Source: Monarcha castaneiventris obscurior
Taxonomy: Eukaryota; Chordata; Aves; Passeriformes; Monarchidae
Assembly: GCA_026261815.1 (NCBI GenBank)
Contig: JAMPIT010000894.1
Location: forward strand, 56,224,147-56,288,146
DNA: 64,000 bases
Direction: 5' to 3'
Each line of letters begins with the position of its first letter. Within the stretch, counting starts at the first letter, position 1. Positions 11,301 to 23,300 of this stretch are shown piece after piece. The notes under the pieces are model-generated. The model made no database searches and was not told where the DNA came from. It was given only the letters and a program-made list of their open reading frames with translations. A program made the translations under genes and the position numbers.

Positions 11301-14300
11301 TTAAAAATTGAGCTCTGGAATGTTACACTGTTGGAATGTTATCTTTAGCTTGACTGTGTAGGTGGGACGGAACTTTTCAAACACTGCTTGTGATCTCTTA
11401 TGTCTTCTTTTTTAATTTTCTAGACTGCTGAATATGTCCCAGAAAAAGTGAAGAAAGCTGAAAAGAAACTAGAAGAAAATCCATATGACCTTGACGCTTG
11501 GAGCATTCTCATTCGAGAGGCACAGGTTTAGTGATATAGGATTACATTTCCTTATCTATGGTCCACTCACACTATTTGGTTCTGGAGTAAAAGCAACATA
11601 TTCATTTACATAAATCATAATATTGTAAATGCTGTTTTGATTTTCAATTTTTAGAATCAGCCCATAGACAAAGCACGGAAGACCTATGAACGCCTTGTTG
11701 CCCAGTTCCCCAGTTCTGGCAGATTCTGGAAACTGTACATTGAAGCAGAGGTTAATATTTTTACATTTTTTCTTATATAACATTTCATAGGATTTTAAGT
11801 TTATATTTTTATAAGCTTGATTAAGATAGGCACATAATATCTAGGGGAAAGGGGATTTTTAATATGCCTTGCCTTTATTTTGTAAAATAGGTACAAAGGA
11901 ATGATTAAAATGAATTCTAAAGTATTGGGTCTTTTATGAGTTGATGATTGTTGCATTATGGAATTGCAACAACATTAAAACTGTTTCAATGGTATTGGAG
12001 TGCTTTAGCCTTTTATTTGCTTGTCGTGTCAATTTATTGCCTCCCGTGTCACTTACTTAGAGGACTTATTTTTTTATTTACACATACAAACTTATTTGAA
12101 TGACTTTCTCTGAATATTTGGTTCTTTTATTTTTTTTGCTTTCTTAGGAAATTTGAGTGTTTCTGTGAACAGTGTTTGCAGGGAGGGTGTGGGGATGGTA
12201 GCTAATTTCTGGAATGAAAATGCATTAGCACAACTCATTAGCTTTTAAAAATCCCAACCAAATTGTGATTGTTTGCATAACTGGGTAAGACTTACCACTA
12301 AGTGCATTGGTCAGTTGAACTGTCTTTAATGACATGCCATGAAATTCCCTGTATAATCATGGGGGGTGGTGATGTTCATTTTGGTTTGATTCCTTTCTGT
12401 AGCTGTTATTTAATACTAATACACATGGTTTCTGTGGGCATCTTCCAGCTGCACATTCTTCTTGAGACAGATTTTCTATATGCTGAACTTCGGGGGTGGG
12501 GACTTGTATTCTGTAGATGAGAAATGAGTCTCTTTTTCTTCCATTTTATATGAAATTTCATTGCATAGTTATCATATCTTACTTTACATTAAATTATGTA
12601 TCCAGAAATGTCTGGCAGTAAATTTTGAAGATAAGGAAAATTGGAATCATGGGAATCTAACAGGAATTTTTATATGGCAGTTTATAAGTAAGATGCTACA
12701 GTGCAAAATAGTGCCATCTAAATTGAATATTACCAAATTAAATATATAGAGTTTTCACTGTGTCGTTTCCAGCAGTTTGTAGCAGTAGTTAGAATGTTGG
12801 TGGCTATTCCATCTTTGGAAGATTGCAAATGGACTAACATACAAATACATATCTTTCCTTTTTGGACCCTGCAGCCAAATCCATTACCCTCTTGAACCTT
12901 GAAATGTTTGCTACAGGTTCTAGTCTTCAGAATCTAATCTAATTTCATAATTGCATTAAATTACCTGATTTATCTGCTTTTTTAAAACATTTATCTTTCC
13001 AGTGCCTCAAATTTGAGTAAGGCCATCTCAGAAAGTCAGTACTATGTTTCAGCAGAAAGTCCTGTTATCATTGTAAAACTTCCTGTCCTGAACTATGTTC
13101 AGAGATGAATTGACAGACATTACCTCCCCTAATTTATAATCCCTAAGAGTATTTATAATCTAACAGTGGCAAAGCTTGTAGCAGTCTAGGGTAGAATGTT
13201 CCTTCAGGGAGGGCAGATCAGCGCCTCAGCAGTTACAGTAACCAGGTAACACAAGGTAAATCTGAGAGGGAAAGAACTGGCGTAACCATCACTAGTTCTC
13301 ATGTGTCTGCTTGTCAATACACTTCAAATATTAGAGAAATGGAACATAGAAGTCTGGTATTCAAAACAATGGAAGAATAGGAACTGTAGATTTCTGGTAG
13401 AGGTTGCACCTGAAGAGGGTTATATTTGAAAGAGATATAAGAGGGTAATTTTCAGAAATTTATCTTTCATCTTAATAGCCAGATTTTTAAAATCCCCGTC
13501 ATGGCTTAATTTTCAACTTTCTTTTCCTGGATACAGTAACATATTACAACTGATATAGTGGCCAATTTAACAACAAAGCAATATGCTTTACTCTGCTTTT
13601 TTTAAAGCATATATGAGCACATATAGCTGTAAGTTGAAATAACTTCTTATTTCCAAATTCCTCTCTAAACATATGCTCACACAATTGGGCACCGTTTTCA
13701 GTGTTGTTTTCAGTTGCATATCATATGTACAGTCCATCTGGGTGAGTTCAAATCAAAATGCTTTATCAAATGTTCTTTTAACACTGCGGTTAAATTAAGA
13801 CCTCAGTTAATTTTTGAAGACTCCCTGAGGAGAGGAATTCCCTTCAGACTTTTTATTGCAGCCTTAAGATGTATAAGGAGTATAAAGAAAGTATTTTCCA
13901 GAAGCTTTTTTCCATGGCAATTTTAGTAGTCTCCTCCTGCTAGAAAGCTTTTCTTGAATTACTCAGAGGTATAGAACGTTTTAGTCGTGACTTAGTAAAA
14001 TAAACCTGTGGTAGATCTTCAGCATTGCTTTCAATTTACTTTTGCTGCCTCATTATTGAAATCTGAACATTGCAAAATCTTCAGTCATCTGTTACCTGCA
14101 TTTCCTCTGATGTCAAAACAAGCATTTTACTCTTTAACATGAAAATGTTTCCTCTCTGCGTCCCAGAAAGACAGAAAGGGGGAGGGAATTGGGGGTTCTT
14201 TCCTGGAAGGTTGTCTTTCACTAGAGAATTTTGCCCTCTGAAAGACATAAATCAGAGCTGAATAATGTTTCCTAGTTGTGGTGTAGTACTGGAAGATGAG

Positions 14301-17300
14301 CCAGGGTGAGGGTTATGAAAATGGCCTTATGAAAAAGAAATTAGCCATTGAACAGCTGTACTCTGGATGAAGTTAGAAGTCTTTAAATTCCCCTTTGTCT
14401 GACTTAACAAATGTGTTCTCTTTAGTCACTTCCAGCCTTCAGTAGAAAGTATTTATAAACTATCTGAACAAAAACTGCATGTGCCAGTTCCTTTTGTAAT
14501 GTATAACTTCTAAGTGCGGGCCTTACCGCTGTGACTACCTCTTGGTTTTATGGCTGTGTTTGTTCAGCTCACTGACTGTTTTCCTTGGTGTATGACTGTG
14601 TTCCCCAGTGGGATATGGGGGAGAGCAGTGCTCAGCACTTAGTGTATCATCCAACTCACTGCAACTGATACACAGACTGTGAAGTAACCAAATACTTCAC
14701 ATTAGCATTTCCTGTGCCAAGCACTGACTTATATGCTCTGCTCTCTGTATTGTGACTCGTTAGGTAGTCAGTAGAACATGGAGATTAATTAGGAAGAGCA
14801 TGCTTTGACAGTTTGTTAATGGTAATTACACTATTAAAATTGAAATTGATGAAAAAGTTTGGATTCTTGCACCGCTTCTTATTTCTTCTGACCTTCAAAG
14901 AAGAATTACAGGACTTAGGAATAATATAAATGGATGAAACAACTCCCAGTTCACAACTTTTATTGGGTCATACTATTTGAACATCTAAGTAGAGTTTTGG
15001 GTTTGATAAGTATTTAAGTGAGTAAAATAGTTAACTTGCTATTCTGCATCTCTTAAAACTTAGGAAGTGGAACAGTAGTGCTACTCTTCCCAGACTCTTG
15101 TTTTCTCTAGTTACTTAAAGTACATTTTTCTCTTGATACCTTTCTCGTAAAAATCTCCTCTCAGAAAACTTAATTCACATGGCACAATTCCTTGTATAAA
15201 GGAGTATGTAAGTCTCAGCCCCACATGTTCCATAATATTAAATTCATAGATCACACAATCTGGACTCTAGCCTGCTCTGCTGATGTGCTGTGCCTTCTTG
15301 GGTAAGTTATTTAACCTGTTTGCCATTATTAAACAGATACCTACCTACCTCACAGGGTTGTTGTGAGGCGGCTTTAGTGATTAAAGTGCTTTTGGCACCT
15401 GACTAAAAGGTGCCACAGAAATGTGAAAATAAATCAGTTTAATACCCTGTGATCCCATAGGCCCAGCTGTCTGTTACTATTTCCTTTGTCACTTTGACTG
15501 TTTGAACCATCTGTTAGATACAGAAAGACCTGATAATGCTTTTCATGCACATAAAAGAACATTTACTTTACTAGTGTCATAAATACTTCAGTACTTCTGA
15601 AGCAAGCATTTGAAGTTGTCACTCTTTTCTCTGCTAGTTTCCTTTGAGAAATCACCAGGTTGAAAATCCTCTTAGGCACATTTATCAAACTGTATTCAGG
15701 TATTAGCAACGTTTTTTTAATGATTTAAGGAATTTTTAGTTCCAGTTACTCTGAATGGAAACTTTCCTCTGTAATTGTCCTGAATGCTTCAGGTCAGTTC
15801 ACACCACACCTTTTATCTTTTCTATTGAGTATACAGTATTATATCCTGGTCACTTTGAACCATTGTTAGTAGGAATTAAAATGTTGCCATAACTAAAGAC
15901 ATAAAAATCATAACCAGAAGACAGTTGTGACAAATAGCCCAAGTCTAGAAACAATAAATACAAAGCTGGTAACATGCATGTAAAAGGTTTGGCTGTTAAT
16001 ATGTACTTTTTTGTCTTGCCAATTCTGCAAGTAAGACTCCTGTGTTATTGCTTGTCCTAAAGAAATGCAACTAGCAACATTTGTTTAGGTAACTTCTATT
16101 TTATGTGGACACTTTGAATTTTAGATGTCTTGGTAACAAACCAGATGCTGTATGAGGATGCAGGGGGTGGGACCACAGCTTAGGGTTGATTGTTTTGCAT
16201 TTCATCATATGCAATACATCAGTATCTTTAATCCATGTAATTCACACTGGTGTGGATACTAGTCAGAATGTATCATTTAACGTACTTGTATATGAAAAAT
16301 GTAAATAAAACCATTTAGAAAAATGATTGTTTTTGTTTAAAATGTCTGTGTTTTTTCAAAGCATTTTCTTCCCCTTTTACTTTAGTCTGGTTATGAACTC
16401 AGAAAAGAAAATGTACATACTGCCAAAATTATTCTGCTTGGGGAAAAATGGGAACTGACTCCTGTCAGGATGAAGTTGGAGTGATCGGAAGTCAAAGTAG
16501 AATAGACTTCTTGGCTAAGATTCTATTTAGTGGTATTTTCAACTGAAAATATTGTGTGTATCACCAGCTGATCTTAGTTAATTTCTTAATGGAAGGCATC
16601 CCCATGATAATCCATGCCCACCCCACTAGCCAGCCACATTTCTCATGGTAAGCTTCTGCTTTTGAGAAACTGCTGTACAGATGCTCTGTACAAATACCCA
16701 TATTGCACAGTCTTGACTACCTCAGTCTGAGATTTTCAATCTTTTTTACAACTGTATTATTTATGATCTTCTCTTATTCATGTGTGGACTTGTTCCATTC
16801 CTGTTAATAAATGTTGTTCTGTCTGTGTGATTATTGTAGACTTGCGCTAGAAAGTGAATGCAACTTCTTTCCTGTCTCTTCTGCTCAATATGTCAATACA
16901 AGTGTGTACATCTTGCATAGTTCCCCTGGTCCTACAAGCTGTGTAATACCAGAAAGTTGCCCACATATTGACATTTCTAGTTTCAGAAGATGTGTGCTAC
17001 AACACTAGTGGGTTTCTTCATAATTCTGTTTTCTGTATTTGATCATTAAAAATACTGTGGGGAAGTTTTAGGAAATTTTTGAAGTGGAAGCGATGCCTAA
17101 TGAAGAGATTACTCTGAGCCCTCTTCTATGGTGTGTTGCTGGTTTCACATGAATAAACACAAACTACTTACTGTTCTGTTGTATTCTTTCCATGTGGGGT
17201 GACAGAAATATATCCCTGTTAGAAATGTTAGCTATTGTACTCTGTTCCCAACACTCCTGAAGTCTCAAATGTAACAAGGACAGTGAAAACTTACTGTGTG

Positions 17301-20300
17301 CTTTCTTTTGTTGAAGTCATTTGTTGATTCTTCGTTGGTATTTTGAGGGGGGAATCTTTGTATCAGGTCAGGCACAAACTTGGGCTTCTTCTGTCTGAAC
17401 CTGAAAGAACCAGAAGTAAAGAGAGGTTTCTTGTGTACCCTGTATTTGCTATGGATTGGATCTCCATCTCCTTGGGAGAGGGGAGCTATAACTGTAATTT
17501 CTGATTCTTTCCTACATCTTTTCCAGCTGCCAGCTGGTTGAGTTTTCTGATGTTCTTTATTCAGATTTGAGAAGCGTGATGGCTGAGAGAACACTTTCTC
17601 TTAAACCTTCTCAACCAGTGCTACTACATAAAATTTGCTGCAGACTGTCTTTACAGACTATGGGAAATCCACACTGAAATCCAGTGGCTTCTCTTAGCTG
17701 GAAGGTCTGTGGAAGCAAGCCCTTCCCATGGCATTCCTGTGTCCCATTAGTACCAGTGGTCTTCATTTACAAGTGTGCATTGGGTTCCCACCTGATTTTT
17801 CTCTTGACTTTTCTCACCAGTGGCTTCAGTGTGAGGGGTGCTCCATATCCAGTGACAGTTTTGGACTTCTGAAATGACATGTGCTGTACCTAATACCCTA
17901 TGAATTTTTTTTTTGTTTGTTTCTTACATAAAACAATTCAAAAATGAGAAGAGGGAATATGCATTGGTTCATAACTGTACCATTGCATAGGCAGCATTCA
18001 CTTTGGGCATATTAGATACATGTAGTTAACTACACATGAGGAAATCTAATAATTTGCTCCATGCTGGGATTTAGCTAGTTTGGTAATGACAACTATTCAT
18101 AATACAAAAGCATGGGACAGTTTCAGAGTTTATTGGAACATCATGAATGTTACATTTTAAGGATGGGCAGATAAGTAGAAAGATGTTCTTTTTTAATTTA
18201 GTTTGTGCACAATTTTGGGTAATACTTCTCTAGAGTGGGGAGTCCTATTGCATCTTGAGACTAGACCATGTTCACTAGAGCTCACTGCTAACCTGGAGTG
18301 TGAGCAGCTGGTCTGTCTCTGTTCCCTTAAAAGCAGATTGTACAAGCCCCTGTGACAGCAGCTGTGCATTAATCTTAGTTTGCACGCACTGCTGATCTGT
18401 TAGTAGATGCTGTAACCAGTGGTCTTGTAGATTGCTGGGCTCTCAAGGCTTTCAGAGCTTTAACATCTTTGATTTACTCCAAAAGAAGAGGTAATTGTTA
18501 CTATTCTGAGGATATATGGTAATTTTACTCATGCTTTCACCCTGTCTCTGAGTTTCAGCAAAACAACTTATATTTTAGCTATGTAGTTTTTATCCTTAGT
18601 TCAAACTATTCCTCTAAACCAAGTAATTTGAAAAGTTTAGTAATGTGATGGAGGATCAAGCGTCTTACCTCCTTTGATTCCTGTAAAATACCTGGGTGAA
18701 ACTTAGACTTTCTGATGAGGACAAGGTACTTTACTTTCTCCAGTTCCTCATGGTTTGCATTAGTGCTTGAAACAGAGAATAAGAAATAGTCAGTGTTTGA
18801 AACTGGAACAAGAAATGACTGTACATTCTTGCTATAAACCATCTGATACTTCGGTATGGGTTTTTGTGAGAATGAATACATTGCTTGAAATACATTTCAG
18901 GTCTTGCAGTTGGACTAAAATAATGCCTAATTGTTCAATTTACAGTATTTTCTGTGTCCAGACTGCAATAAAGTCATTCCTTCAGCTGTCCTTCACCCTG
19001 GAAGTACAGGTTTTAAAACACGGTTTTTACTGTTTAAACAAAACAAAAATGAACTCTCAGTTTGAAATTTAGATTTGCAAAAATGGGGTGGCAGGTGTGT
19101 AGTTGTATATAAGCTGTCCTGCAGATAAAACAGATGTGACGTTAGCATGTAAGCTAACTTCACTGTGTTCACTGGAACTGCATTTATACATCAAACTATG
19201 TTTAAAACATTCTCTTAATTTAGGATTTTGATTATTTTAATTTTTATGGTTAAATGAAGGCTTACTATAGGTCCTATGCCTGTGGATTCCTTAGGAATCT
19301 CCCAGACTATGTATGTGTGTACATGTTCATATGTGTATATATATGTTTAGGTAATAAGGTCACATGACATAAAGTTCTTTTTAAGAACTCAGAAGTAGGA
19401 CTGTGTGAGCTTATCAGTGCAAATTGTCTGCAGATGGTTTACTCAGGTTACCTAAAAGTTTAAAGGTACTTAGAAAAATGATGTGTGTAGAGTATATTTA
19501 GAATAACAATGAAAAGCATTTTATTATCAGCAGCTTCAGTCTGAGTGCAAAATCATGACTTGGTGCTGTATGAAAAGGAGTGGGGAGATAGAGCTAGATT
19601 TCCTCTTTATTTTTGTTGTCTTTAACCCAGTATTGTCCTGCCTTTTCTCCTTACCCATCACAGCACTGATTTTGTGTGTTTTTATGGGCAGATATAGGAG
19701 TACATGCCATGTGAGAATTGTGAACTGTCAGGTGTTGCTGGGGGCCATATTTTTCAATGTGTGCTTGCAGTTCATCTTTCAGATGACAACGAGGGTCCCA
19801 GGAGGCCTTAGCCAGAAGCTGTCATTGCACGGCTCAGACGTGTTCCTTCGGTGCCATAATTCCACTGACCATTTCAGATTGGGCACTGAGGGAGTGGGGG
19901 GGCGGGAGATTCCTTAGTAATGACATATAACTCCTGATTTGATTTAAAAAATAAATCTCAAAGTAATCCCATGACAAACTTTTTAACACTGTCATTATTG
20001 CAGAAGAAATCTGGTACTCTTGCCATCTCTGAATTATGCTTATGCAGTTGAATGGCTGCTGGTGAGGTAGTAATAATGGTATTGCATTTGTAAAGTGTGC
20101 ACGCACATTTAGCAGCCTGCGATGGGTAGAATATTGCAGAAACAGTTCTGAATTAATTTCTTTTAAACTTCCCCTGAAACATGGTTTAGTTAGTCTGTAT
20201 AGGTTATTCCTTCATATTGTATCTCAGATACTTAGAAAATTGCATTATAGCATGAAGGAGCTTGAGGTACAAGAAGCCTTGCATTGATGTTAATGCAGTA

Positions 20301-23300
20301 GGGGCTAGAATGATGGTAATTTAGTATATGCAGGCTTGAATCTACTTAAAGGTGTTACACACTTCTAATACACAATTATTACAAGCTGAAGATGAGTGAC
20401 AGTGAATAAGGTTACAAAAAATTGCTTTTGTAACACATACGCTTTTGGAAGCTTAGCTTGCAGTTTTCTTTCCACCAGCTATGGCAATTGACCCTCTCCC
20501 CAGATTTTCTGTGGCATTGCAGTAATTAATAGTTCTAGTAACAAGCAGTGTGCTTTGGAAGTCTCCCTTGCCAGCCTGACAGTGCTGACAGGTTCATACA
20601 TGAAAAAACATTTCCTTCATACCAGATCAGAGCAGCAGACCCTACACTGAGCCTTAGTCTAGCAGGTTTCATTTCACTGGGGGAATTTAGTCATTCTGGT
20701 CCTGACTGACCGTGGCTTTGGGAATTTTAAATTCTGCCTAATTGCAGAATTGTGCTAGATATTCTTACTCCACGTGATGATGGCTGATAGTTGTATAAAA
20801 AGTGACTAGGAGAAAGTATGGTTCATTTATAATAAAGAATGTAAAGTTCAAAGGGACTGGTTGTAAATAGACAAGGAAAAATGTTTAAAAGTACACATAG
20901 GTGCCCTGGAAAAACCCTAGTAGCTATTTAAGGTTTTCTTTGTAAAAATGCACTCCTAGAATAGTCCCAAACGAATTGGTCCAAGTTACCTGAAGAAGTG
21001 CTGTGGGTGCAAGCTAAATACAGAGCAGGGTCCCCATCCCTATTCCACCCCCTAAAAAAGAAATTGCTGCCCTGGTACCTGTGTCTGACTTAACCCATGA
21101 TAGTTGTCCACCACTTGCCATGCCTCAGGGAAATGTTACCAGTAAATTTACCTTGACTGAAATTCTGCACAGAATTACTTGAGCAGGATGGGCAAGCACC
21201 CCAGAATATTCCACAGTATTTGCTATTGATCAGTGCTTGTAAGCCTGAGCAGGAAACAGACTGCATGATTTATTGTTAAAGGATAAAACTTTTAAGTTCT
21301 CCCACATAAGATGTGACTAAACATAATTCAGGCCTCACTTCTGTAGGGGGGGAATTCAATTTCAGATTGATACTCAAAAATAACAGCACATGTTGTTTTG
21401 TATGTGTACAAGATGGGTATTAAAAGGGAAGTACTGTGGGCCTTTAAAATTAGCTGGCAGACTTGAATTCAGCAGGAATAGTTTTCTGGCACTAAGCAAA
21501 TGGAGGTAAGTTTCGTGCTAGTAGTCATAGCTGTTAGAAAAACTACTGTTGCATTATCAGCTTTTTACGAAAGAAAAAAGGCACAAAGTTAGATATGACA
21601 TGTTTAATTGTCATTTTACTTGATGTTCCCAAAATTTGGGTTTAGCCCTAGAAAAGTTGTGAATAAGGTCAGTCTGTGGGCTTTTTAATTTGCCAGTGAG
21701 AAAAATACTGGTGTTTGCAAATAATTAAGTTTGATAGTTCTGATTGATCTTTTGTCTGAGTCAAATGAAGACCCTTGCACTGAGGAGATATCGTTAGACT
21801 TCTAGCAGTCTGTCATTTCTGCAGAAGCTTCACAGTCAAACACTTCGCTGCTCTTGGAGTGTACCTTTGTGCCTCTAATGCAGAGCAATGTTGAGCAACT
21901 GCTGAGTTGCCCCAGCTGCTTAAATTTGGTGGTAGTACCTGTGTTTGCCTCCCAGGCTGGCAGAGTTGCTAAAACTGTCTAGAAAATGCTGGTTTTCACC
22001 TGTGAGCAGAGATTTCTGCTGCAGTCAAAACTGGAAGTCATTTCTCAAGTACTGGCTGGTTCAGTCAATCACAGAGGTTTTGTAACGATGCTTCACCGTG
22101 TTGCTGACCCTTCAGAGTGGATTTTTTAAGCCTGCTGCCTCGCCAGGTCGACATGCACTCAAACCAAGCTGAGCACCATTGTCAAGCACTGTTGTCTTCC
22201 AAAACTGGGCTAAAGTCTGGGTGTGGGGAGACCCACACCTTTTCTTGGGAACCTTTGCTGCCTTGCTGTGAGCTGCGCCTTCTCATTTTAGAGGGCTTAC
22301 ACTGTATTTTGGTAGCAGTTCTCTGTATTGTACGTAGCAAAATATTTTCTGCCAGTGGTGGAGGTTATCAGTTAGGCTGCTGTTGGTTAAGTGTCACTTT
22401 TACAGAGTGCTTTGGCATTGTGTGCTTGGTGTCTTTATATCAAACCTGCTCTCGGCATCCTAGCTTAAAGCAACAAAATATAACAAAAAAGAGCTCTCTT
22501 AGGATTTCTGAGAACCCTCGTGTGCTTCTACGTAAATTAGCTGGGAACCTACATACCATTTTTAACACTATGCTTTAATCTTTTTGCAGGCATTTGCAGC
22601 ATTCTGTAATGCAAGTGCTATCTGAATGTATGCTCTATTTACATAACAATGCACCTAGCCTAGGAGTTAAAGTCAAGTCCTCACAGTCTGAATCGTGTAA
22701 TTGCCTGCTGTCCACCTACTGAAGAGTCTCTTTTCTGCAGAAAGTTTTAGAACACTTTACCAGGGGTTCCTGAATGATTAGTTATAGCAGAAAAGCCACA
22801 GAATGCTTGGTTAGAGGGGTAGGGGAGAAAAGTATCAAACTGGCCAAATGTCTGCTGTCTCAAAAAGCAGTTGCCTGCCGTGTGTCTCATTTTGCATGGC
22901 CAGCACTTGGTGGTGGTGGGGTGCAGAAGAAAACACTTTTCATTGAAAAGCAACAGAGAAATGACATTATTGGTACCAAACAGGACTTTACTGCAAAGAA
23001 GCTGCAATTGTTCAGAGTGCTCTCTAGCGAGGGGGGCAGAACTGCCAGCGGTATTTATTTGTTCTGTACAGGTGTCTGTAAAAGTAGCACATTTCTGGTC
23101 AGTAAGCAGGTGTTCTTTCTAGCCCATGGGTCAAGGCTGACCTTTCCTTGGCAAAGCTAGGGGTTTACCTGCCCCAGTGTCTTTTCATTACTCCAACATC
23201 AGAATCTTTAGCCTAGATATATGACCCTAACTCCTGGTATTTCTTCTCAATACACTGAGAGGGGGAGAGGTGGGAGGAGACTGGAAGGTCATTTGTATTC

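Larger units (their letters stand above)
2334..11423 (+). other. CSTF3: CSTF3 intron 1 (9.09 kb)
   Basis: Begins inside the CpG island and is AT-rich after about 2650. It contains a CR1 LINE end (2905-3136), a second CR1 end (10130-10243), two adjacent short hairpins (9419-9461 and 9485-9514) and a 28-nt AT palindrome (9661-9688). No coding exon was recognised. The acceptor is TTTTCTAG before 11424. Confidence 0.85.

Noticed and set aside
17265..17594. 109-codon Lys/Arg-rich - frame in intron 3
   Set aside because: Looks somewhat protein-like but matches nothing known and has no promoter or poly(A) context.
22117..22578. 153-codon + frame in intron 3
   Set aside because: No recognisable domain, no splice-site support, and surrounded by ordinary intron.
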